Of a DNA stretch of 64,000 bases, positions 54,287 to 64,000 are shown in pieces. The stretch is from positions 992,001 to 1,056,000 of the forward strand of contig JARGSG010000195.1 in NCBI GenBank assembly GCA_030374805.1. The letters are read 5' to 3'. Every line of letters starts with the position of its first letter. Position 1 is the stretch's first letter. The notes beneath the pieces were generated by a model. It searched no databases and was not told where the DNA came from. It was given only the letters and a program-made list of their open reading frames with translations. Source of the stretch: Gracilaria gracilis (Eukaryota > Rhodophyta > Florideophyceae > Gracilariales > Gracilariaceae). A program made the translations under genes and the position numbers.

Positions 54287-57200
54287 CCCCTCAGGGTGTC
54301 CACGTGTAGGGCTCATGAACTGTGTTGTGCAGGTCCTCAGGGTCCCCCTTTGCAGGTAGATTGTTTATTCTTTTTCGACACGGGGCTGCTGCCCCCGGAG
54401 ATGCACTTAAGCACCTCCCGCTGGGCAGAGCTGACTGTAGTAAACCTGAAGCACCCCCTAGCAGATTCTTCATCGTCTAGTTTCCCATAGGGTCGTTCTG
54501 CCGCCACTACCGGTGCTGCACGCTTTTCTCGTGCCCCGTTGTTATCGTCGCTGCACGCTCCTTTGTACCCGCTTGGGTGCTGCGCATGGTATCCCTATTT
54601 CTTGGGAATTGTTGATACTCACTCGCGTGGGTGTACTTCATTGGTTTCCCGACTTAGAACAACCCCAGTGGGTCATTCTTGGTATATTCCCGTTTTGACC
54701 CCTCTTTGGGATTGGTTTCGCTTTTCAGAACCGCCTCGAACCCTCTCGGGACTTACAAACCCGCCTAAGAACGCTGCACGGCTACAGCGACCGCCTTTTC
54801 CATTCACTGGTTGTTTTGAACTCGCCCATTGGGATTTCCTTGCCGCAAGCCGGACAAAAAGCTTTTCGCCTTACTATTATGGCCACCCCATCGAAATCTC
54901 TTCATGGACACGCAGGTCCTGCTCCACCTTATAGGGATGAAGGCACTGACGAAGTGCCGCTGGCTTACCGGTCAGGGGCCCCGAGCATCCTAAGTACCCA
55001 TGGAGGGATTCTACCACCTGTGGACGACCCGGAGCGCATGCTCCGCCAGTTTACTCCAACCGAATTTCGGAACCGTCCCGAGGCTCTGCATCTGCAGACC
55101 TCGCATAAGGCAGCTCCACATACGCCAACCCCAAGGGTGATGGCGCCCGAAACCCTCGTTGGGACCCCGCAAAGAGCGGCAGAAAGTGAGATTCAACCCT
55201 TTACGGGAGAACTTCTCATTGCCCTGCGGCCCCTCGTGGAGTTCACTGTGGCACTCGAGGTCGAACGGGGTACTCCCTGCAGGGTCGAAGCTGAAGTGGA
55301 GCCCTTGCTGAACACCCTTTTCCAGCGGGACCCTTCTGAGAGGTTCGTTTCCGGAGTTCCGGACGGCGCATTCAACCCCAGTGTGCACACTGAGGTACAG
55401 CACCGTCCGCAGTTTGTCCCATCTAGGTATGAGCAAATTAACCGTTTCTTGGCAGTCACGGTATTGCAACCGCCCACGATCCCCTCTGAGACTGATGCAG
55501 ATTCCAGACCCACGGGGGACCCTGCTAAGATAGACCATAACTGGACGTCCATCCCTGTCGGGAAGCAGAAGTACCGAATGCGTCATTATGAAGGGAAGCA
55601 TTACACGGGGACCCATGAATGCTTCAGACTGACATCGGAACAGGAGAGAGGACTACCGCAGAGGGGTTTGCCTTCCCGTGTCAGGCGCTTCGAGTCTCGG
55701 ACGAGGATGCCGAGACTGGGCGTTCTAACATCTTCTCCCTTGGATTGGATATATGTTCTATGACTTTTATTCTACCCAATTGGGAAACTCGGTCTTTCCT
55801 CCTTACTTTGTTCTTAATTCTTACTTATTTCCCTTTTGCGATACGTCCCTTTCCCTTTCCCCCGAAACCCTCTTTGGATCTCGAAGACTTCTCTGTCAGA
55901 ACGCCCGTCCTCCTCCCCCTCCTCGTTTGGGACGAAGTAACCCTGACACGGGAGGTTTCCTTCTGGGATCTCTTTCCCCCAGATTGGGTACGAGTTCTAT
56001 TTGGCAACAACTGGCGCTCGTCCCTTTCTGGAACACTCTATCTGACCTGGGTATTTGTTCTACTGATTTTTGACTTCGTCGCCATCGTCCCGTTTTGGGT
56101 TTACTTCGGATGCAGTATCCGGTAGAGGTTGGCCCATTACCAACATTTACTGACGAGTCTCCTCTTGGGTGTGTCGTTTATACTGCGAGCGGTGTCCCCT
56201 TTTGGGTCTTGTTCACGATGATGAACAGGAAACTCTACCCTCTCAGAAGAGAGGTAGTCGAATTCGCCCTTTCGGGCAATCATCATAGGGCATGAACTTT
56301 CTCTGCATTCTGAGGATTTATCCTCGCCCATTGGGAACGTTTTGGAAACCTCAGAGGCTTCCAAATTGGTCCCCAAACCGTGGTTAGCCATACATCGGGT
56401 GTCCTGGGTTTTCACCCACTGGGAAGCCTGTTACCAGCATATTGGTTAGACCATATAGCCCTCTTGGTGTTCTTGTTTTTCTTGGAACCCCGCATGGGCT
56501 TTGATGATAACTTTTCGCATTGCACCATTCTGGAGAGAACAGTTTTCGAGTTCTCTACAGAACCAAAATGATCTTCATTTTGTCATCAAAAGCCCTTCAA
56601 GGGACAATTCAATGACGTTCTTCGACCCACATGGGCTTCTCCGCATCGCTATGGTATAACTCATTACTGGTAAGGATGAATCGCGTGTGGATTCTACCCT
56701 TTTGGGTCCGCCCTTATGCATCAATTTTCGTTTGATTACTTCCGCTCGTTTTCGTTCGAGCCCGTCTTCTGGGTTTTATATCCATATTTGGTCGCCGATA
56801 TGGATATTGTGAGAACCCTTTCTATTCTCTGTAACACCCTTCGGGTTCGTGCAGTGCACTCTTCTAAGAAGGGGAGAGGATAGCTAGTATATATCACGAT
56901 CACTGCCCTTCGGGTTTATGTGCAAACCAGTATGCTGACGTCGTTGTTCGGTTTCGCGCACAACATGGGCGCGTACGCTCGCGCACCTTCCGCTAACTTT
57001 CTCTAAGGAGTTTGGTCCGATTTTCCCGTTTGGGCAAGAAAAATTTTGGCATAGTCCCCCCCCCGGCCATGGCGGCCAAAACTTTTCCCGGCGGGATAGC
57101 GCCAGTTCAAAGCCCTCTTGGGTCTCGCATAGGAGTGAGAAAGGATCGCGCTACTTTGGAAGCCGTTGGGACCCATTCGGGACGACTTAAAACGACTTGG

Positions 57201-59753
57201 AACACCCACAATGCGGAGCACAAGGCCTCTTGAGGAATGTGCACACCCGACGGGAAGCTGTACATCGCTGGCGTGCGCCTTTGCACTCCAAAATTACCCA
57301 CGTGGGACACGCGCGCGCCATGCATAGGCGCGCACGCCATTATGCGCCGCTGCAGGCGTGCAAAATGCCACGTAGGCCACAGGCATGTGTAGCCGATTCG
57401 GTCTACAGTATTGCTCGTAGGGAGGCGATTCGGCACGGTCAAAAAATTCGTATTTTGATGTGCCGCGCACTCCAAAACAGGCACTGCGAGCCCTTGAAAC
57501 GTCCGCGTTTGGGAGATACGGGCAAAACAAGAAATCGCCCTTTTCGACCCTACACGGGAGGGTAATTTCCGGGCAAGATCTTTTGATTCTCCTTGCAAGT
57601 AACCCCCTGGGAATTTAGCGCATTTTGGCCTATTTGCCTACAGAGAACGTTCACATTGCGCCCCATGGCGTACTGTGCACCACGCGCCCTTGCTGGCCGG
57701 CGCAACGCGTACGTGCGCACCGCCGCGTGCACACTGCAGCCGTCCAACGAGGCTCATGGTGCTACCCCCGGGACATCTCGGCACTTGGAGCCCAAGCGCA
57801 CTCCAACAAGGGAAGGAGACCTGGGCAGGGCGTTTTGCGTCGCATTCGCGCAGTGCCGCACGCTGCGCACGTGACGGTCATTGTCGACATGCGTGATCTG
57901 ACCCTCGAGGGGGATGATTTCGCCACTACTGCGCGTCCCGCAAGGGCATGAAGGGAAGCAGAAGTCCTTCATTGACTCTATAAGAGCTTATGCGCCCATC
58001 AAGTCGACTCCCACTCTCGGGATCTATTGCCGTCGGAACCTCGCCCCCTTGGGAAATAGTGCGCAGTGGACTTCAAAGTCCACACCAGTCGCTCGAGCAT
58101 AGACCCCTTCGGGAAACCTACTTCGAGAACATCTCCCTCTCGAGTTCGACCCATCTGGGAAGGCAATGATACCCCGTGGGACTGCTTCATACCCTTACTT
58201 CAGTGGAACCCCACTGGGCGTCTATCAGCGCGTTGCGTGTCCGTTGGGAGTGTTCAGAGCAGCACACATGTCGCTCTGTTAGTACTATGGACTTGTCCCA
58301 CTTGGGAATTAATGGGTTCAGCGACACTTTGCGCACCCATTTAAACTTCCTCAATAGGACGTTACGCTTGCATCAGCCCGCCATTTCCACTTCCTCTCGA
58401 GACTTGCTCAATTTCACGCTTGCCGTGTCGCGTCACCGTCGTCGCACCCCGGTGGGATTCTGTATGTTCGGAAGGTAGCTGCTCGCTCGGTTCGTAAGGT
58501 AGCTGTGCCTCGTTTTTACAACCCATACGGGACTCTTGATGTCTGAAACTCAGTACGTTCATTTTTGTACTGTATGCAACCCCCCAGGTGGGACTTTCGG
58601 AATCTTGTCATTGCTATCGATTCTTCAGTGCCCGTCCATAACCCGATTGGGATCGTCTGAAGGTGCGTTTGATGGCCTCGCTTCACTTCCGAGAGGCGCA
58701 GCAACGTGCGGAATATGCCCATCGGGATCGAACATCGCCGCAGTCGGTGACAAAGCGAGGAGGTCGGACATTAAGCATAGCGCTCGACCCACACGGGATC
58801 TTGTACTACGACAGAAGCAGACGGAGGCAAACCCTTGCGGGATGAAGCGACACCCCCAACGTGTGTGGAATTCGTTTTGGTACGCGTCACGGTCATAGTA
58901 GCGTCCACAGAGGACGACACAGGTGAAATGTACCCGCATGAAAATTCTGATGCACAAAGGCACGGGGCCCAATGCTCAGACGGTCATTTTTCCTGATGGG
59001 TTCGGTGCATCCCCGGTACAGAATTAGCTGGTCGCGGCGCGCAATCGGACTTCCTAATCTTAGGTAGGCACTTGACGCGCGGAACCTGAGATCTGATCGG
59101 ACGCTCTGTTGATTCCGAGTCACGCGCTGTGCCACGAGCCCATTTGACACCTCCTCCACTCGCTGGCAAAGCTTTGCACCGGTGCTGCTAAAACTTCTCC
59201 TGTCACTGGGACAAGTTTAAAGACCGAAAATACCGTCGACCCAGCCGGGAAAGTGAATGGCCTTATTAATACACCGCATCCGTCCCACTTGGGAAACGAC
59301 GTGGCACGCGACACCGCATACGCATACCGGAATGTCCTCAACAGGAGAACCTCCTCGTACCATGCTGTAATCCTTGCGGGACTCCTTTGGTTTCAAGCTC
59401 GCCGTGGCGCCTCAGATGTTAGAGCCCGCAAGGGATTGTGGACGTCCGGAACTCGGTTCTTCGCCGTGTCTGCCTGGAGAATGCTGGCCGGTAGTGCAAC
59501 CCTTTATGGGACTCTATTGGTCTGCGATTCGCCTCATCGCTACCGTGCCCGTTCGCCTCCCTCTTGGGATTTCGAGGTACAGCAAATTGCGCTTTGCCGT
59601 GTCTGTTCGGCTACTGCGTAGCCCGCGCTCCCTGCATGGGCACTCTGTCGTTCGCGCCCCATATCTCGCTCTTTTGTTACCCAAATGGGATCTTGGTGAA
59701 TTCAGAGGTTGTGTTGGGATGTGTTTGCGCTCGCGATTGCGCCCCACATGGGG
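54287..59753. repeat. Dispersed array of CCC-N2-5-GGG palindromes
   Basis: By eye at least 40 copies. Examples: 54484-54492, 54568-54577, 54664-54672, 54825-54833, 55775-55784, 57025-57034, 57172-57181, 57937-57946, 58150-58159, 58297-58306, 58522-58531, 58642-58651, 58718-58726, 58788-58797, 58832-58841, 59284-59293, 59426-59435, 59500-59510, 59559-59568, 59630-59640, 59680-59689. Midpoints in 58450-58840 and 59376-59750 are 44-76 bp apart. The loop sequence differs almost every time (cattg, ttcg, actt, gcaa), while the right arm is usually followed by A (GGGA then a pyrimidine or A). DNA between copies is not repeated, so this is neither a tandem satellite nor a CRISPR array. Confidence 0.85.
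54879..55763 (+). CDS. Unrecognised ORF inside the palindrome-rich element
   Basis: 294 residues from ATG 54879 (the frame is open from 54816). The product is rich in Pro, Arg, Glu and Thr with few hydrophobic stretches (VEFTVALEVERGTPCRVEAE, YEQINRFLAVTVLQPPT). It has no membrane segment, zinc knuckle or catalytic motif that I recognise; a Gag-like structural or DNA-binding protein would be consistent but is a guess. The CDS itself contains the palindrome motif (for example 55153-55163, 55197-55207, 55275-55284, 55553-55562), so the motifs are compatible with coding. It is the only long frame in the element; elsewhere the palindromes lie in sequence with stops in all frames. Confidence 0.4.
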   Translation: MATPSKSLHGHAGPAPPYRDEGTDEVPLAYRSGAPSILSTHGGILPPVDDPERMLRQFTPTEFRNRPEALHLQTSHKAAPHTPTPRVMAPETLVGTPQRAAESEIQPFTGELLIALRPLVEFTVALEVERGTPCRVEAEVEPLLNTLFQRDPSERFVSGVPDGAFNPSVHTEVQHRPQFVPSRYEQINRFLAVTVLQPPTIPSETDADSRPTGDPAKIDHNWTSIPVGKQKYRMRHYEGKHYTGTHECFRLTSEQERGLPQRGLPSRVRRFESRTRMPRLGVLTSSPLDWIYVL

Positions 59754-59799
59754 TGGTTTGACCAGCCTCGGGACGAGGTCAGGCCTAAGAAGGGGAGTC

Positions 59800-59836
59800 T
59801 GTATTGCAATAGAATCAGCCCATATTGAGTATGCAT
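59800..59836 (+). repeat. Right 37-bp direct repeat
   Basis: Partner of 54216-54252. The palindromic motif does not recur in the few hundred bases to its right. Confidence 0.9.
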
Positions 59837-60248
59837 CGTCTGTGTTCTGCAAATGCTAGTTTTTGGCGAGGGTCGCGCAGAATTTGGGAAGGGTCGTCCA
59901 GTAAATTTTTTGGAAAATAACCTTGTGCTGCCTTTCCAAGTTTTGCAGAAAATTGCTTGGGTCGCCCAGTATTGGTCCGCAGGAAATACTCCGTGGCATT
60001 CTGGTCGTGCTAGTTTGCTCTGCCAGGATTAACTGCGCAGTTTTCCACCAAGTGCAGTTTTAGTTTTCACATTGGGTGCACATTAAACGTCTCAATAAGT
60101 GGAATACTCGCATCCATCCTATGGAATAGTAGCGCTAGTTCCGATGCTTCCTATTCAACTAGAGTTTCCTTTATTTCTATCTATTCACCTATCTGATGCC
60201 TATCGTAATCGCTATTCTAATCCCTATTCAATACATTAGCCGAGCTCT

Positions 60249-60308
60249 ATTCAATGGCATCGGCGAGCGTCACCCGCGCCAGGTGCATGCTCGCCAGTAC
60301 CATTGAAT
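60249..60308. repeat. Imperfect inverted repeat, 20-bp arms
   Basis: The left arm attcaatggcatcggcgagc pairs with the reverse complement of gctcgccagtaccattgaat with four mismatches around a 20-base loop. Confidence 0.8.
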
Positions 60309-60368
60309 GGCGTTCTGCCCGAGCATTTTCGCAGAGAATGCGAGCCGACCTGCGAACTGCAGTACCGC

Positions 60369-60389
60369 CATGAGGCGAAGCGCCTCATG
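60369..60389. repeat. Perfect 9-bp hairpin
   Basis: catgaggcg, spacer aag, cgcctcatg. The arms extend outwards imperfectly (cagtaccg opposite cgatactg), giving a stem of about 18 bp in all. Confidence 0.8.
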
Positions 60390-60589
60390 ACGATACTGTA
60401 CTACTCGGTTTGTCCGTCTCATGTCAGTTCGCTCATCGCACGTAGCGCTCACCGCCTCGCAAAACGTTCGAAATTAGTTTTACCTGTATTAGGATCGGAA
60501 AAAAAGCGAGTTGTCAGTATTCTCAATCTGGAGTGTAGAGTATTACTCTTGTGAGAAACGTACCGCATATCAGAGTGCTATCTGTTTCT

Positions 60590-61636
60590 AAGAAAAAAAA
60601 GTCAGTAGTACCACCATGAGCTCCCTCTGTGCAACGGCTAAGAAAATGAAACAAAAAGTTAGATTACTGAAAAACGCAGTTCCCAGACAGAGTAGATCAA
60701 CAAGACGCACCAATAATATGAACGCATTCAAGAGATTGAGGCACCGTTGACCATCCCCATATTTTCCTAGTCGCCACACGGCCAGCATAAGAAACAATCC
60801 TTTACCTGTTAAGCAATGAAATGATGGAAAACATGTCAGAATCAAACCAAGAAGAAACCATCATGCCATGAAAACATAGCCAACTGACCATTAAGATTCA
60901 CTCGTTCTGCCTCGTAGACGTAACGCACGTGCCCAATATTAGACCAACGTCGTATGCAATCGCATCGAAATCGCTTACCTGTGAATCAATACAATTCCAC
61001 TTCAAATGTCAGAAACAAAGCAGAAAGTGACCCATCTCGCTTTCCCAAAGTTTAAACTTACCATTACGCAGTCTTCTGAACAAAACCATTCCGCATCGTG
61101 CCACATTCCTCGCGTTCTCCAACAATGGTACCTGTGTTCAACGGCGAAGAAGATAAAACGACAAGTTTGAATACTTAGAAACGCGTTTCCCAACAAACTA
61201 TTTCAACAAGACGTACCAAGAACATGAACACATTCAAGAGATTGGGACACTGCGACTATAGAAGTATGCGGATGGTCAACGGAGCCACCGTTGACCATCC
61301 GCATAATCTTATAGTCGCAAAACCGGCATCCAAAGAAACAATCCTTTACCTGTTTAGGAATGAAATGATGAAGAGCATGTCAGAATCAAGCCAGAAAGAA
61401 ACCAACCCGCAATGAAAACATAGCCAACTTACCATTCAGAATCACTCATGCTGCCTCGTACACGTAATGCACTCGCTGACCATTAGACTACGCGCAGATG
61501 CATATCGAGAAGCGTTTACCTGCGAAGGAATACAATTCCACTTAAAATGTCAGAAACGAACCATAAAGTGACCAACCTCGCTTTCCCAAACTTACCATAA
61601 CGAATTCCTCTCTACAGACCAGTTCCGCATCGTTTC
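60590..61636. repeat. Tandem duplication, unit about 0.5 kb
   Basis: Matching anchors in order: caacggc (60632/61139), gaaacaatcctttacctg (60791/61335), tacaattccactt (60990/61531) and ttccgcatcgt (about 61090/61621). Offsets of 507 bp before and about 541-544 bp after the hairpin show that the second unit carries about 37 extra bases, namely the strong hairpin at 61252-61318. The copies differ at many positions, so the duplication is old. Confidence 0.75.
61252..61318. repeat. Strong hairpin, perfect 17-bp plus 9-bp arms
   Basis: The inner arms 61266-61282 and 61288-61304 (atgcggatggtcaacgg and its exact complement) surround the loop agcca. The outer arms gcgactata (61252-61260) and tatagtcgc (61310-61318) also match exactly. 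The first tandem unit has only the single-sided sequence ccgttgaccatcc at the same place, so the second half was gained by the second unit. Confidence 0.92.
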
Positions 61637-61749
61637 AGAAATATCAGTATTTGGTTCAGAAGTATGAAGCGTGGAAGAATAACCTTACAAAAGAACCCAA
61701 ACGCCCCCACCCCAGCAAAAGGAGATTCTCCGAAATGGTTCGTTCAACC

Positions 61750-61786
61750 TCCTAATCGCATGATGTCCGAAGTCATGCGATTAGGA
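61750..61786. repeat. Hairpin, perfect 14-bp arms
   Basis: tcctaatcgcatga (61750-61763), loop tgtccgaag, tcatgcgattagga (61773-61786). It has the same architecture as the 61252 hairpin but different sequence. Confidence 0.92.
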
Positions 61787-62291
61787 AATGAAAGATCTGT
61801 TTCGGAAAACATCAATCATGCTTTGCGCACCGCGCGCGAGAAACCGAACGTAACGGAGCAAATATCGCCTTCGTCGAAGCGCAATGGCAAAAAGTAGTCG
61901 GCTTCGGGTGAAAATGGGAGAGAAAGTCATTTTCAAACGTACCAGAAGCCAGTGACCTACATCAGCATCAACTGAGACGCTGGCCCGGACGACGATCCGA
62001 GTTCATGGAGGAAGTGAGGCCACAGAGAATTTTACGCGTCGTCGGCCGAGATCGGACAAGTGTACAGATATATCGTTGTTAATCGACAGAATTATTTTCA
62101 GTGGTGGATAATCAGGGTTGAACCCTGGCGTCAAGGTCGACGTGTCCATGCGTTCCCCTTTTGAACAAAAGCACGTGATTTAAACTCAAATCTGTTCTCC
62201 ACTCCTTCCCCTGTTCTCAGCATCCTCCCCACCGTCCTTCCGTCTTCCGCTTCTCTTCCGTACTTGTCCCCTTCAGTCCTTTACCTCCATT

Positions 62292-64000
62292 ATGGTTTAG
62301 TACTGCAGGCACAAACAGCGTGGTTGTCCGTTCATGGCGCGAGGAGTGTTGTCGCTTCAGAGACACGTCAGTCCGTGTCCTCACCGTCACAAAGCCATTC
62401 CATACGGTTATCACAGCATTCGACGGAGCAAGCGTTTCAAGTTATCTGCCCCACCTCCAAACGCTTCTGCTTCGGAAACCGTTACAGCTCCCTGCCGTAC
62501 TGCCGAGTCTCTCCCTCCCAAAGAAATGGAGGTCTCCGTTCCACCGGAACCACCGGGACCACCGGAACCAGACCGAATTAAGTCGAGTTCTAAACCTCCG
62601 TCACCCTCTCCCCCACCCTTTGAAGCCTCAATTGGAAACGACTCTACTCCTCCACCTTCCGAAGAGTCGCTCGGCACTTTTCACATGGATTACCTTACCG
62701 TCTGTCTCGCTTCCGTAGCCTCCAACCTTGGTCACCGTGAGGCAGACGAGCTCATTGGTCTTCTTCGAAACCCCCGCTTCTCGCCAAAGCGCTTCAACGA
62801 AACCATCACCAGTTCGAAGCGCTGTACGGAACTCAGGAACGCTATTTTCGAACGATATGCTTCCACCGATGGATTCAAACGAACCTCTATCTCCCCGCAA
62901 GGATGTAAGTTCAGCGCCACCCTCTACACGAGAGACCCAATTGAGACTCTCCTCAAGCAACTCCAGTTGGCTAACAGCGAAAACACCTTCTTTTATCCTA
63001 TCCCCCAGACCCACTCCGCGAAAATTTCTCATCCCATGTCCGCAACTCTCGCAAGAGACGCCACCTCCAAGCTGGAAAAAGTGGTAATGGGCTCCTTGGA
63101 TAATAGAATAGTTTCGCATACTCAAGAAATAAGTGTCAGTGAATCTTTCGTAAGTCTTCTGTAGTTGTACACCGATAAGTCTTCAACAACTCTAAAGCAA
63201 ACTTTGGTCACCGCCTATCCCCTTCACCTCGTTTTCATCAACTTTTCCGACCATCTACGCCGCAAATGTATCCGCAAGGACCTCACGGTAGTTGCGTACT
63301 TCCCTACAGCTCTCGAAGAAGTTTTTTCGTCGCATGCAGATGCCATGCCCTTCGTTTCCAACAAATCTCTCCGAGATGCGAGGATGCAGATTCTGCATCA
63401 CTCCCTTCGTCGTATTCTAGAGCCTATTCTAAACCTTGCATTGAAAGTAATTGAGTTCACCCGGAAAGACAAAGTCCTTCCGGTATGCCATCCACTGTTG
63501 GCAAGTTACTGCGCAGACATACCTGAAGCAAAGTATATTCTGTCTATTTTTCATGGCACAAGGACCGGACGCCCCTGTCACAGATGCCAGGTGCCACGCT
63601 CAGCTTTATCGAGTGATGTGCCTACCTCTTTCTCCTTGCGCACACAGAACCAGACAAAACGACTAAGGGAAAATATTCCGCAGTCTTGAAAAATGCAGAG
63701 CAAAAAGGCCTTGAACGACGTCTCCGTCGAGCTAGAGACAGAAGAGCTCAGGCAGATTCTCTGATGCGCTCCAACTCCGTATCTCTTACCCCATCTTTTC
63801 TAGAAAGCCCTATCATCCTTCGTTTGATCCCAGGACTTTCTCCTTACAGCCTCTTTTCCTTCGAACCGTTGCACAACCTTCATCTTGGCATATCAAAGCT
63901 CATTGAAACAGCCACCATTGAGCGACTTCAGTCAGACACGCTGTTAACCACCATAGGAGCATCTGCACCGCGCTCCTTCCAAACAGTTCGCACGCAACTT
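62292..64000 (+). mobile_element. Plavaka/KDZ-like transposase, copy 2, runs off right edge
   Basis: One frame is open from ATG 62292 to TGA 63687, interrupted only by TAG 62298 (third codon) and TAG 63162. A shifted frame then continues to the window end (SPYSLFSFEPLHNLHLGISK). Blocks in order: C2H2-like finger (GCPFMARGVL then LQRHVSPCPH), proline-rich linker, DYLTVCLASVASNLGHREAD, LYTDKSSTTLKQTLVTAYPL, LASYCADIPEAKYILSIF and RPCHRCQVPRSAL. Each aligns with copy 1 at 4564-7924. The TAG at 63162 stands where copy 1 has Gln (VQIYSDK against an interrupted LYTDK). The pairwise similarity at protein level with diverged DNA points to an old family with more than one lineage. Confidence 0.62.

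Larger units (their letters stand above)
54216..59836 (+). mobile_element. 5.6-kb element bounded by 37-bp direct repeats, unknown class
   Basis: The termini are tgtattgcaatagaatcagc... at 54216-54252 and 59800-59836, 37 bp with one mismatch. The interior contains one 294-residue ORF and, over almost its whole length, short CCC-N2-5-GGG palindromes. These are much sparser in the flanks, so the palindrome-rich composition coincides closely with the repeat boundaries. No reverse transcriptase, integrase, transposase or recombinase motif was recognised. The left terminus truncates a pogo transposase, implying insertion or recombination there. It may be a non-autonomous element, a giant satellite-like unit or a decayed element of an unknown type. 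Orientation is taken from the ORF. Confidence 0.6.
59837..62291. other. Gene-free, hairpin- and repeat-rich region
   Basis: No protein-coding gene is supported. The region holds the inverted repeats at 60249-60308, 60369-60389, 61252-61318 and 61750-61786 and an approximate tandem duplication of a 0.5-kb unit between about 60590 and 61636. 62170-62290 is pyrimidine-rich and precedes the second Plavaka-like ORF, so it probably contains that element's promoter. Confidence 0.5.

Noticed and set aside
56581-57000. Coding sequence broken by palindrome insertions
   Set aside because: Mentally deleting the CCC-N-GGG units did not restore a long open frame or a recognisable protein in the parts I tried.
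54287-59753. CRISPR-like array
   Set aside because: The recurrent motif is only about 10 bp, its loop varies, spacing is irregular and no identical repeats occur; this is also a eukaryotic sequence without cas genes.
62728-63125. Overlapping frames on both strands in the right-hand transposase
   Set aside because: Homology to copy 1 fixes the coding frame as the one starting at 62292; the others are shadows.
1568-63164. Genetic code with TAG reassigned to glutamine
   Set aside because: rsmG ends with TAG right after its conserved C-terminus, and the Gemin6-like, BAP31-like and membrane methyltransferase genes also end with TAG, so a global reassignment is not supported.

Overview
The window is nuclear DNA from a eukaryote. 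Several genes are interrupted by short GT-AG introns (57-140 bp). The housekeeping set is purely eukaryotic: V-ATPase subunit F, mitochondrial OSCP, Mediator subunit 21, REV1, a Gemin6-like Sm protein, a BAP31-like ER protein and a tesmin/TSO1 CXC protein. Intron-poor compact genes, a membrane-anchored sulfotransferase and heavy loading with LTR and tyrosine-recombinase retroelements would suit a multicellular red alga of the Chondrus/Gracilaria type. That assignment is inference; no marker gene in the window proves it.

Layout. 1-4.4 kb: a tightly packed plus-strand cluster holding an unrecognised ORF (open at the window edge), a beta-class DNA amino-methyltransferase with in-frame TAG codons, a SET-domain protein and another unrecognised ORF. 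4.5-7.9 kb: a Plavaka/KDZ-like transposase on the minus strand; a second copy starts at 62.3 kb and runs off the right edge. 8.3-10.3 kb: decayed Ty3/gypsy pol. 10.5-13.6 kb: a second decayed LTR retroelement on the opposite strand. 13.9-19.9 kb: a decayed DDE transposon with 224-bp inverted repeats around it. 20.8-24.3 kb: two small spliced genes and a gag remnant. 24.3-27.2 kb: no gene seen.

27.2-47.9 kb is the gene-rich core. Thirteen host genes, mostly on alternating strands, are separated by 140-300 bp where convergent and by about 0.4-1.2 kb where divergent: BAP31-like, CXC/TSO1, VMA7, REV1, F-box/LRR, OSCP, RsmG, sulfotransferase, Gemin6-like, MED21, ODC-like, NMNAT and a membrane-anchored methyltransferase.

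48.1-64 kb is again mobile DNA. A DIRS/PAT-type element carries 165-bp direct repeats (48.10-52.24 kb). A degenerate pogo transposase follows (53.4-54.2 kb). Next comes a 5.6-kb element (54.2-59.8 kb) bounded by 37-bp direct repeats and filled with dozens of short CCC-N2-5-GGG palindromes spaced roughly 45-75 bp apart. Last is a hairpin-rich tandem-repeat block (60.2-61.8 kb). The palindrome-filled element, the methyltransferase/SET cluster and the excess of TAG among stops interrupting mobile-element frames are the observations I rate most worth following up.
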